Assembly (NCBI GenBank): GCA_002699165.1
Contig: PABO01000027.1
Location: 5,225 to 45,669, forward strand
Length of the DNA: 40,445 nt
From: Chloroflexota bacterium
GTDB lineage: Bacteria; Chloroflexota; Dehalococcoidia; Lucifugimonadales; Lucifugimonadaceae
Direction: 5' to 3'
Made by a program: the position numbers and the translations under genes. Positions 28,706-37,340 of this stretch are shown here, one piece after another (the stretch's first letter is position 1; the number at the start of each line of letters is the position of its first letter). Under the pieces are notes generated by a model. The model did not search any database, was not told the origin of the DNA, and saw nothing but the letters and a program-made list of their open reading frames with translations.

Positions 28706-30329
28706 AAAAAAATTTATAAATGAAAAAAAATCAATAGAACTTTCTTTAAATAAAACACTTTTTGAGTTTGCAGATGAAGTTAAGATGAGAATACCAACCT
28801 CTTGTGGAAGGTTTGGAGATTGTCATGAATGCATAGTTGAAGTTTCGGATGGATATGAAATATTATCTGAACCTACAGAACAAGAACAATTTTTGAAAAA
28901 ACCATTTCGATTAGCTTGCCAGGCCAGTACTATTTCAACAGAAGGAAATCTTAAGTTTAGTCCTAGAAAAAGAGATAGAAAAATTTTGACAAATTTTGCT
29001 GGAGATACTCGATATGAGATTGATCATAATTATATTTATAAGGAAAATAACCTAGTTAGAAGGACACAAAAAGAAGATGTATTATTATCAAAATCTAAAA
29101 GTTTCTATGGATTAGCAATTGATGTGGGGACTACTACAGTTGCAATTAATTTAGTTGATTTTAGTGATGGAAAAATTATGATGACATCATCTTTTGAGAA
29201 TCCTCAAATTTTTGGAGGTTCAGATGTTATGAATCGTATTTCTTATGATTCCAGTAAATTTAAGGGTGAATTATCTAAGGCAATTATTTCTTCTATTAAT
29301 TTTGAAATTGGCGAATTTGTAAAAAAATTAAAAATTAGAAGAAATGAAATTATTGAAGTAACTATAGTTGGTAATTCAACAATGAGAGATTTATTTTTTA
29401 GCCTCAATGTCGAACCAATAGGAGTTAAACCATACAAATCAATAATTGAAACAGCCTATTTAGAAGAAAAATTGCCCAGTACTGAAATGGTTGTTAAAGC
29501 AAAAGATATTAACTTACGAATTAATTCTGAAGCTTTGATATATAGTCCTCCTCTCATAGCATCACATATTGGATCTGATGTTTCTGCAGGATTAATTGCA
29601 ACTGATTTTTTCCATAATAATAAAATGAAAATGTTAATAGATATAGGAACAAATACAGAAGTTGTTTTAGGAACCCCAGATAAAATGCTTGCAGCCTCTT
29701 GTCCTGCAGGTCCTGCTTTTGAAGGAGGAGAAATAACTTTTGGAATGCCTGGTTATGATGGAGCAATAGAAAAAGTTGATTTTAATAAAAATAATTTTTC
29801 ATACAAAACTATAGGAGGTTCAAAACCTTTAGGATTATGTGGCTCAGGTTTAATAGATTTTCTTTCAGTATTAGTTGACAACAATATCATGAATCCATTA
29901 GGAAAATTTGAACTAGAAAAAGAGGCTATTTATATAGATAAAAATGAATCAATTAACTTATCAAGAAGAGATGTTTCAAGTTTAGCTCAAGCTAAAGCAG
30001 CAAATGTATGTGGGCAAGCCTTAGTAATAAAAGATTTTGGGACTAATATTGATGAAATTGATAATATTTATTTAGCAGGTGGATTTGCAAATTATATTGA
30101 TATTGAAAATGCAAAAAATATTGGTTTTATTCTAAATTTTCCTCTAGAAAGAATAAAAAAAATAGGAAATTCAGCCCTAGAAGGTGCAACTAAGTTATTA
30201 CTTTCTAATAAACTTAGGGAAAATCTTGTTGAGTATGTAACAAAAATTGATCATTTAGAACTTGAGACTAAACCAGAGTTTTTTGATTATTTTGTTGAAG
30301 GTTGTCAATTTAAGAAAATTTCTATATAA
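28698..30329 (+). CDS. RACo/RamA-like corrinoid reductive activator: N-terminal 2Fe-2S ferredoxin + ASKHA ATPase domain
   Basis: SCGRFGDCHEC (Cx5Cx2C) plus distal LAC; AIDVGTTTVAINLVD, LIDIGTNTEVVLG, YLAGGFANYID. Confidence 0.92.
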   Translation: MTKKKFINEKKSIELSLNKTLFEFADEVKMRIPTSCGRFGDCHECIVEVSDGYEILSEPTEQEQFLKKPFRLACQASTISTEGNLKFSPRKRDRKILTNFAGDTRYEIDHNYIYKENNLVRRTQKEDVLLSKSKSFYGLAIDVGTTTVAINLVDFSDGKIMMTSSFENPQIFGGSDVMNRISYDSSKFKGELSKAIISSINFEIGEFVKKLKIRRNEIIEVTIVGNSTMRDLFFSLNVEPIGVKPYKSIIETAYLEEKLPSTEMVVKAKDINLRINSEALIYSPPLIASHIGSDVSAGLIATDFFHNNKMKMLIDIGTNTEVVLGTPDKMLAASCPAGPAFEGGEITFGMPGYDGAIEKVDFNKNNFSYKTIGGSKPLGLCGSGLIDFLSVLVDNNIMNPLGKFELEKEAIYIDKNESINLSRRDVSSLAQAKAANVCGQALVIKDFGTNIDEIDNIYLAGGFANYIDIENAKNIGFILNFPLERIKKIGNSALEGATKLLLSNKLRENLVEYVTKIDHLELETKPEFFDYFVEGCQFKKISI

Positions 30330-30339
30330 AATAAATAAT

Positions 30340-31329
30340 ATGAAATATAAAGCAGTTATTACAGATTATGTTTGGCCTAATCTTGATATTGAAACAAAAA
30401 TTCTTAATGAAAATAATATAGAAGTTGTTGATTGTAAAGATAAAAATGATCAACAGCTTAAAAATGAATTAATTGATGCGGATGCAATTTTATTTTGTTT
30501 TCGAGAAATATCTTCAGATTTACTTGAAGCTACATCAAAATGTAAAGTTGCGTCTAGATATGGGATTGGCGTAGACAATATTGATATTCAAAAATGCACT
30601 GAACTTGGGATTGTTGTTACTAATATTCCTGATTATTGTTTAGAAGAGGTTTCTGATCATGCCATTGGAATGATATTAGCTTTAAACAGAAGAATTAATG
30701 ATCATTCAAATATGGTAAAGAATGGTGGTTGGTATGATTTGGACTTAGATATCCCTGTTCAAAGACTTAGTGAATCTATTTTGGGTATTGTTGGCTTTGG
30801 TAGAATTGGCAGAACTATTGCTAATAGAATATCTGCCCTCGGTATAAAATGTATTGCATTTGATCCATTATTAAATCTAGGAGAAAAAATTGATAATGTA
30901 GAAATTGTTTCATTTAATAATTTGTTAGAGATGTCTGATTTTATTACTGTTCATGTTCCCTTAAATGAACAAACTCATCATCTTTTTTCTGAGAAAGAAT
31001 TTAAGGCTATGAAGGATAATGCCATCATAGTAAATTGTGCTAGAGGTGGTTTAATTGATGAAATCGCTGCTTCTAATGCGCTCTCAAATGGCCAAATTGG
31101 AGGGATTGGGCTTGATGTTATTGAAGATACATCTAAGTCACCTACAAGTCCATTATTTATTAACAAAAATGTAATTATTACTCCACATACAGCCTTTTTT
31201 TCTAAGGCTTCTAATGAAGAATTACAACGAAGAACAGCAGAAGAAATAGTTAGAGTTATAAAAAACAAAAAACCAGAGAACTTTATAAATCCTGAAGTTA
31301 TAGGAAATACTAGATTAGATATAAATTAA
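30340..31329 (+). CDS. D-isomer-specific 2-hydroxyacid dehydrogenase (phosphoglycerate-dehydrogenase-like)
   Basis: LGIVGFGRIGRTIANRI, VNCARGGLIDE, ITPHTAFFS; start moved from 30262 to MKYKAVITDY, which lies after the upstream stop. Confidence 0.9.
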   Translation: MKYKAVITDYVWPNLDIETKILNENNIEVVDCKDKNDQQLKNELIDADAILFCFREISSDLLEATSKCKVASRYGIGVDNIDIQKCTELGIVVTNIPDYCLEEVSDHAIGMILALNRRINDHSNMVKNGGWYDLDLDIPVQRLSESILGIVGFGRIGRTIANRISALGIKCIAFDPLLNLGEKIDNVEIVSFNNLLEMSDFITVHVPLNEQTHHLFSEKEFKAMKDNAIIVNCARGGLIDEIAASNALSNGQIGGIGLDVIEDTSKSPTSPLFINKNVIITPHTAFFSKASNEELQRRTAEEIVRVIKNKKPENFINPEVIGNTRLDIN

Positions 31330-32495
31330 TTATCAAGTGTCATTTGACTTTGATTCCCTTTTGAATCTTCCGATGATGGATTTAGGATTTCTTCTTCAAT
31401 AACCTCATCTATTACAGTTACATCTAGAGCTTTATCAGGGTTTTTATCTAGTTGAGTTTCTAAATCTTTTACATTACTAAACTTTTTGTCCAAAGCATTT
31501 CTTCTTCTACCTTCTAGATATTCAAAATGAGTTGTTGCAGTTTTTAATGCCCTTCCAACCACTGATTGTTCCTCAATATAATTATCCCATTCTTTCTTTA
31601 GTTCATCTAAAATCGTCATTATCTGATTTTGATTTTCACCTATAGTTACTACTTTCATAAACTCTTTTATAACTCCAACTACCAAAAGTAGGTTACCAGG
31701 TGAAGTTATAGTCACTTTTTTACTTTGCGCATATTGAATAAGGTCCATTCTTTTTTCGTAAATAAATGACAATATATGATCACTTGGAACAAAAACAATC
31801 ACATTATCTAGAGTATTTTGTTTTGTATTAATATATTTGGTCCCTACTTCATTAATTATTTTTTTTAGCGAGTCAAAAAATTTTTTTTCTCTATTTTGAT
31901 TATCAATCGTTTTATTTTCTTCATCCATTAATGGTTGGAAATATTCCCAAACGAATTTTGAATCCATATGGATTACTTTCCCATCGGGTAAATTAATCGT
32001 AAAATCAGGTCTTGTACCATTATCTAAAACTTGCTGAGTTTCATATTGAACACCCTTAATAAATCCTGCACTTCTAAATATATCTTCAGCCATTAGCTCA
32101 CCTAATTGTCCTCTTGTTTGGCTTCCAGAAAGTACATTTGTAAGTTTACTGAATTCATCTTTAGCAATGTTTATAGCATCTTCTGTACTTTTATTTTGCT
32201 TTCTTAGTAAGTCATTAGTTGTGACTAGTTTTACAGTTTCCTGCATCGTTTTATCGTACTGTCTTGTCATAAGATCTTTAACTGTTTGTAAGTCCTTATT
32301 GAACTTATCATCTTTTTCAGAAAGCAATTCCTTTACTTTGCTTTCAACCCCATCTGTAGTGTCATCAGCAAATTCTTTGAATTTTAGACCAGAAAAATAT
32401 TTCGAAAACTTAACAAAAAATAAAATAGATATTCCTGTCACAGAAAAAATTAGTATTACTAGTAGAAAAATTATAGTTAAGTTGAAAGCGCTCAT
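31326..32495 (-). CDS. rmuC: RmuC-family DNA recombination protein
   Basis: N-terminal TM helix, coiled region, RGQLGELMAEDIFRSAGF, PDFTINLPDGKVIHMDSKF. Confidence 0.88.
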   Translation of the reverse strand: MSAFNLTIIFLLVILIFSVTGISILFFVKFSKYFSGLKFKEFADDTTDGVESKVKELLSEKDDKFNKDLQTVKDLMTRQYDKTMQETVKLVTTNDLLRKQNKSTEDAINIAKDEFSKLTNVLSGSQTRGQLGELMAEDIFRSAGFIKGVQYETQQVLDNGTRPDFTINLPDGKVIHMDSKFVWEYFQPLMDEENKTIDNQNREKKFFDSLKKIINEVGTKYINTKQNTLDNVIVFVPSDHILSFIYEKRMDLIQYAQSKKVTITSPGNLLLVVGVIKEFMKVVTIGENQNQIMTILDELKKEWDNYIEEQSVVGRALKTATTHFEYLEGRRRNALDKKFSNVKDLETQLDKNPDKALDVTVIDEVIEEEILNPSSEDSKGNQSQMTLDN

Positions 32496-32588
32496 ATGAA
32501 TATTCTAAATGATCAATTAAGATAATTTTAGAGTTTTATTGTTAGATAAGTCAAATTATGGTTTTGTTAGAAAATTTTATTTATTTAA

Positions 32589-32643
32589 TAGGATAATTTA
32601 TCTAAAAAAAATAATTATCTAAATATTTATATAAATTATCCTA
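32589..32643. repeat. perfect 13-bp inverted repeat TAGGATAATTTAT ... ATAAATTATCCTA in a divergent intergenic region
   Basis: arms 32589-32601 and 32631-32643, 29-nt spacer; internal near-direct repeat ATAATTTATCTAAA / ATAATTATCTAAA. Confidence 0.7.
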
Positions 32644-32722
32644 AACTTCACTGATAAATAAGTTATTTTTTTTTATACATGTTCTGGCGATTAACATTTA
32701 AAGATACGTTAGAATTAGTTTT

Positions 32723-33877
32723 ATGATAAATGAAGAATCTAAGTATAGAAAATATTTTAATATTGAAGAAAACATTGCATATCTCAATAGTGGATATATG
32801 GGATTACTCCCAATAAAGTCAGTTTCAGAGGGTAGTGAGGGCTTTAATATGAAATCTAGATCATGGGAGATCCAGATGGATGATTTTTATGAAAAACCAG
32901 AAAAAGCAAGGAATCTGTTTTCTAAATTAATAAATGCTGATTCTAATTCTGTATTTTTTACCCCTTCAGCTAGTTATGCTTTTGCTGTTTTTGCAAATAA
33001 TTTTAAACTTAATAAGAGAAAAACAATTTTGTTACTAGAAGAAGAATTTCCTTCAAATGTATGGGTTTGGAAAGAATTAGCAAAAAAACAAAATGGTTTA
33101 GTAAAATTTGTATCAAGACCACTGGATGATGACTGGACTTCCGCTATTTTAGATCATATAGATACAGATACTGCACTAGTTTCGGTCCCAAATTGCCATT
33201 GGGTTGATGGGGGTTTAATTGATTTAGAAATACTATCTTGTGAATTAAAAAGAAACGATATTGCTCTATCAATAGATGGTACTCAATCAGTAGGAGTAAT
33301 GCCAATAGATATAGCTAAAATCAAACCAGATTTTATGGCAGTTTCGGGTTATAAGTGGTGTCTTGGACCTTATAGTTTAGGGTTAGCATATATAGATAAA
33401 AAATACCATAATGGTGAACCAATTGAATATAATTGGTTGTCAAAATTTCCTATCCCTAGTGATAATAATTTTCCTGATATGACTATTTATGAGAATTTTA
33501 AATTTGATAGTGCTAGAAAATTTGATTTTGGACAAAGGGGTAATTTTCATTTAATGCCAGCTTTAGCATCTTCATTAGAATTATTATCAGATATTGGGCC
33601 TGAGACCATGTATGATTATGTAGATAACTTAAATCAAGAAATTATAAAAATAACTTCAGAAATTGGTTTTTCAAATATTGAAGAAAAATATAGAGCAAAG
33701 CACTATCTAGGATTAAGATTTGAAAATGATATACCAAATGATTTTATTCAGAATCTTGCTAATGAAAAAGTTTTTATAAGTGCTAGAGGTAAAAAAACTA
33801 TTAGGGTTACTCCTCATATATGGAATAATTTAAATGATGTAGATAAATTCATTAATGTTTTGAAGAAAGTTTTATAA
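32723..33877 (+). CDS. PLP-dependent class-V aminotransferase-fold enzyme (kynureninase / isopenicillin-N-epimerase / cysteine desulfurase superfamily)
   Basis: AYLNSGYMGLLP, LSIDGTQSVGVMPID, AVSGYKWCLGPYSLG (PLP Lys), RGNFHLMPALASSLELL. Confidence 0.85.
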   Translation: MINEESKYRKYFNIEENIAYLNSGYMGLLPIKSVSEGSEGFNMKSRSWEIQMDDFYEKPEKARNLFSKLINADSNSVFFTPSASYAFAVFANNFKLNKRKTILLLEEEFPSNVWVWKELAKKQNGLVKFVSRPLDDDWTSAILDHIDTDTALVSVPNCHWVDGGLIDLEILSCELKRNDIALSIDGTQSVGVMPIDIAKIKPDFMAVSGYKWCLGPYSLGLAYIDKKYHNGEPIEYNWLSKFPIPSDNNFPDMTIYENFKFDSARKFDFGQRGNFHLMPALASSLELLSDIGPETMYDYVDNLNQEIIKITSEIGFSNIEEKYRAKHYLGLRFENDIPNDFIQNLANEKVFISARGKKTIRVTPHIWNNLNDVDKFINVLKKVL

Positions 33878-34807
33878 ATGAATATTTTTGTTTCTGAAAA
33901 CCAAGTAAAAGAAATCTTAAGCGTTAGTAATACTGTTAATTTGCTAGAAGAGGCAATGAAATCTTTATCAACAGGTAAGGGATTTAATAGCCCAAGAAAA
34001 AGACTTCCAGCAAGTTATAATGGTGGAAACTTACATTTCATGGCTGCATCTTGGCCAGAAAAAGGCATAGCAGGCCATAAAAGCTATGTTGTAGCCAATG
34101 GTAAAGCAACTTTTGTTGTAATTCTTTATTCTACTGAAGGTGAAGGTTTACTTGCAGTTATTGAAGCTAATCTATTAGGGCAGATACGAACAGGTGCAGC
34201 TTCTGGTTTAGCTTCAAAATATCTAGCTAATAAAGATTCAAAGAAACTTGCTGTGATTGGTTCAGGCTTTCAAGCTGAGACTCAATTAGAAGCTATAAAT
34301 TCACAATTCAATTTAGATGAAGTAAGAGTTTACTCAAGAACAAAAGAAAAACGTGATACTTTTGTAGAAAAAATGAGTAAAAAATTAAGTATTAAAATAA
34401 ATCCATCTGAAACTTCGGAGGAAGCTACAGATAATTGTGACATTATCTCACTTATAACAAGTTCACCTATACCAGTTATTTCAGATAAACAAATCACTAA
34501 AGGTGTTCATATAAATGCCGCTGGTGGGAATAATTGGCTCAGATCAGAATTATCATCAAGCTCAATTAAGAAATTTGATTTTCTTTCGTGTGATGATATC
34601 AACCAGGCTAAAACAGAATGTAAAGAATTCATGGAAGCTACTGAAAAAGGTATTACTTCATGGAATAATATTCATGAATTATCTAATGTTATAGATGAAA
34701 AAATCATTGGGCGAAAAAACGTTGAAGATATAACTTTGTATGAATCACTAGGTATCGCAATTCAAGATATTGCTGCTGCAAAATACATATATGATCAACT
34801 TAAATAA
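33878..34807 (+). CDS. ornithine cyclodeaminase / mu-crystallin family protein
   Basis: GQIRTGAASGLASKYLA, AVIGSGFQAETQLEAI; ATG immediately follows the upstream TAA. Confidence 0.9.
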   Translation: MNIFVSENQVKEILSVSNTVNLLEEAMKSLSTGKGFNSPRKRLPASYNGGNLHFMAASWPEKGIAGHKSYVVANGKATFVVILYSTEGEGLLAVIEANLLGQIRTGAASGLASKYLANKDSKKLAVIGSGFQAETQLEAINSQFNLDEVRVYSRTKEKRDTFVEKMSKKLSIKINPSETSEEATDNCDIISLITSSPIPVISDKQITKGVHINAAGGNNWLRSELSSSSIKKFDFLSCDDINQAKTECKEFMEATEKGITSWNNIHELSNVIDEKIIGRKNVEDITLYESLGIAIQDIAAAKYIYDQLK

Positions 34808-34809
34808 AT

Positions 34810-35409
34810 TTACTTATTACTTAAATTTTTAAATTTTTTTTCTGTTTCTTTTTGTAGAGTTTTGAAATCAGAATTGTTAGTTATAATCGAATAAGGAACA
34901 TTATTCATACTTAATATCTTAACCATCTCATTAATATTATTTTGATGACTCAATATCATTTCGAAATCCTTTTTAGATAAATTTCTACTATTAGTGACTC
35001 TATTTTGGGATAACTCAACTTTTGAATCAATAATCCATATAAAATCAAATAATTTATACCACTCCGCTTCTATGATTAAAGCACCTTCAAATATTAGAAG
35101 ATTTGAAGTATTTTTAATTTTATTGATTATATATTTTTCAACTTGTGGCCATATTATTTCCTGCAATGTTCTAAGTTTCTTAGAATCATTAAAAACAATT
35201 TTGCCTAATTTCTTAATGTCTATTTCGTTTTTATTAGATTTTACCTTTGGAAAAATTTCTAAAATATCATTTTTGATATTAGGATCATTCTTATAAAAGT
35301 TTTTAGCAACATCATCTAAGTCATAAGTGGTATTCCCCATATTTTTTACAATATTTAAGACTGATGATTTTCCACTTCCTATATTTCCAGTTATTCCTAA
35401 TGATTTCAT
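34810..35409 (-). CDS. coaE: dephospho-CoA kinase
   Basis: SLGITGNIGSGKSSVLNIV P-loop, IIWPQVEKYI, LIFEGALIIEAEWYKLFDFIWII. Confidence 0.9.
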   Translation of the reverse strand: MKSLGITGNIGSGKSSVLNIVKNMGNTTYDLDDVAKNFYKNDPNIKNDILEIFPKVKSNKNEIDIKKLGKIVFNDSKKLRTLQEIIWPQVEKYIINKIKNTSNLLIFEGALIIEAEWYKLFDFIWIIDSKVELSQNRVTNSRNLSKKDFEMILSHQNNINEMVKILSMNNVPYSIITNNSDFKTLQKETEKKFKNLSNK

Positions 35410-35500
35410 ATTTAATAAATTAGGTTCTTAATTCAACATGTGATACTTACTTATATTTCATATTATATAAGAATACCCCCAGAGGTCTGAGCAATTAAAT

Positions 35501-35525
35501 AAAAGGCCCTTTTATAGGGCTTTTT
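35501..35525. terminator. bidirectional intrinsic terminator AAAAGGCCCT-TTTAT-AGGGCTTTTT
   Basis: 10-bp stem (one G:U on the + strand) with 5-nt loop and flanking A/T tracts, immediately after the stop of the minus-strand gene ending at 35528. Confidence 0.75.
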
Positions 35526-35527
35526 AT

Positions 35528-35851
35528 TTATAATCCTCTTTCTTTCAATTTATCTTCATTAACTATTTCGTGAAATTCTATTTCATATTTATCAATATTA
35601 TTTTGTAATTCTTCTGATAATTTATTTCTGATTTTATCTGGAACTTTAGTGAATGTATTTGAACTTAATGTTTCTTGAGTCCATTCAGCACAAACAGAAT
35701 AATCTTCTGAAGGTGTCCCCCACCCCGAAACATATACGGTAGCCTCACTTCTACCCTTTTCTTCATACTCAGAACATATTTGTTTCAATAAACTAGCAAC
35801 TTTCCAAAGTTTTTCTCTTGATGTGATACATTTTCTTCTCACTAAAAACAT
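35528..35851 (-). CDS. small NIPSNAP-like / dimeric alpha-beta barrel-type protein
   Basis: MFLVRRKCITSREKLWK...ATVYVSGWGTPSEDYSVCAEW pattern; start moved from 35893 to MFLVRRK with an AGGATT-like RBS. Confidence 0.5.
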   Translation of the reverse strand: MFLVRRKCITSREKLWKVASLLKQICSEYEEKGRSEATVYVSGWGTPSEDYSVCAEWTQETLSSNTFTKVPDKIRNKLSEELQNNIDKYEIEFHEIVNEDKLKERGL

Positions 35852-35883
35852 TTCTAATCCTTTCTTTAATATAAAATGACAAA

Positions 35884-36723
35884 ATGCCAGCAATAATTAT
35901 AATTACTGTTCTAATTTCTACTCTTCTACATGCTACATGGAATTTTTTAATTAAAAAATCTAACCATCCCTACGAATATGTCCAATTATTGGCAGTAGTT
36001 AGTGGTGCTATTTCTTTACCTTTTGCCATTTTTTTTATTATTACGGATACGTTCACAATTACTGGGATTTTGCTTAGTATTTTGTCCGGATTAGTTCATG
36101 TTTTTTATTTTTATTTTTTGGGAACTGCTTATAAAAAAGCAGATTTATCTTTTGTTTATCCTATAGCTCGGGGTACTGCTGTTGCTTTAGTCCCACTTGT
36201 AGGACTTTTTATTATCAAAGAATCAGTCTCTAGTATTTCACTATTAGGAGTTTTTATTGTTTTTTTAGGTATTTTTTCTTTAGGAAATATTACTCATATT
36301 AAGTCAGTAAATTTCAATGACTTGTTTTTATCATTAATTACTGGAATAACCGTCACAACTTATACTATCGTTGATAAATACGCTGTTTCTTTAATTAATC
36401 CTTTTTTTGTGTTTTCAATTTCTTCATTTTTGGGAGGTTTTTTGTCAATAACTTTAATTGACAGAAGAATTAATCATTTTTATCTGGTAGCAAAAAATAA
36501 TATAAAAATAGTTATTGTGATTTCTTTTCTAAGTGCGATAGCATATACCTTGATTTTATATGCTTATAAATATTCTGACGTATCTCTTGTAACCCCTTTA
36601 AGAGAAATGCAAACCGCTATAGCTGCAATTATGGGAATTGTTTTACTAAATGAAAAGCTGAAATTTTATAAAATAATAGGTATCTCTTTTATAGTTATAG
36701 GGGCTATATTAATTACTTATTAA
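35884..36723 (+). CDS. EamA/DMT-family transporter
   Basis: about ten hydrophobic segments, two-fold repeat, PIARGTAVALVPLVGLFIIKE and TPLREMQTAIAAIMGIVLLNEKL EamA-like ends. Confidence 0.85.
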   Translation: MPAIIIITVLISTLLHATWNFLIKKSNHPYEYVQLLAVVSGAISLPFAIFFIITDTFTITGILLSILSGLVHVFYFYFLGTAYKKADLSFVYPIARGTAVALVPLVGLFIIKESVSSISLLGVFIVFLGIFSLGNITHIKSVNFNDLFLSLITGITVTTYTIVDKYAVSLINPFFVFSISSFLGGFLSITLIDRRINHFYLVAKNNIKIVIVISFLSAIAYTLILYAYKYSDVSLVTPLREMQTAIAAIMGIVLLNEKLKFYKIIGISFIVIGAILITY

Positions 36724-36725
36724 AT

Positions 36726-37232
36726 TTATTTTTCTTCGATATCAATTGAATTGATAAGATCTCCAGGTTCAGGATCACTCATAGGATCCCTTTCCCTAAT
36801 GTTTAGTACCACTTCCATACTTTTTTTGTCAATCACCTTTCCAAAAACTGTATGAGCTCCATCAAGGTGTGGAGTTGGTGCATGAGTAATAAAAAATTGT
36901 GATCCGTTAGTTCCAGGACCTGCATTAGCCATAGATAATATACCTTCAGAATCATGTTTTAAAGAGGATACAAATTCATCAGCAAATTGATATCCAGGTC
37001 CACCAGACCCAGTACCAGTAGGATCTCCGCCTTGAACCATAAATCCAGGAATGACCCTATGAAAAGTAGTTCCATTATAGTATCCAGCCTTAGCGAGATT
37101 TATAAAATTTTCGCATGTAATAGGAGTTTGATCTGAATATAAGTGAATAGATATTTCTCCTTTATCAGTATTGATTTTAGCCTTATATGTTTTTGATGTA
37201 TCTAAGTTTCCTTTGGGAGCTTCTAAATTCAT
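36726..37232 (-). CDS. peptidyl-prolyl cis-trans isomerase (cyclophilin)
   Basis: [57 protein letters not shown]; start moved from 37250 to MNLEAPKG with AGGAA RBS. Confidence 0.95.
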   Translation of the reverse strand: MNLEAPKGNLDTSKTYKAKINTDKGEISIHLYSDQTPITCENFINLAKAGYYNGTTFHRVIPGFMVQGGDPTGTGSGGPGYQFADEFVSSLKHDSEGILSMANAGPGTNGSQFFITHAPTPHLDGAHTVFGKVIDKKSMEVVLNIRERDPMSDPEPGDLINSIDIEEK

Positions 37233-37284
37233 AATTATTTTCCTATACAAAATCTTTCTATATAAATTAATATTACCTTATTTA

Positions 37285-37334
37285 TTGACATTTTTATGTT
37301 TTAGTTATTAGATAAATTTAAGTACTTTAAGGAG
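37285..37334 (+). promoter_or_regulatory. candidate -35 (TTGACA 37285-37290) and RBS (AAGGAG 37329-37334) for the enolase-superfamily gene
   Basis: exact TTGACA; no strong -10 at 17 nt; AAGGAG is 6 nt before ATG 37341. Confidence 0.4.
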
Positions 37335-37340
37335 TTTTTT

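Noticed and set aside
32167-32499. 110 aa plus-strand ORF
   Set aside because: Antisense to rmuC N-terminal region; no RBS or motifs.
34994-35296. 100 aa plus-strand ORF
   Set aside because: Antisense to coaE.
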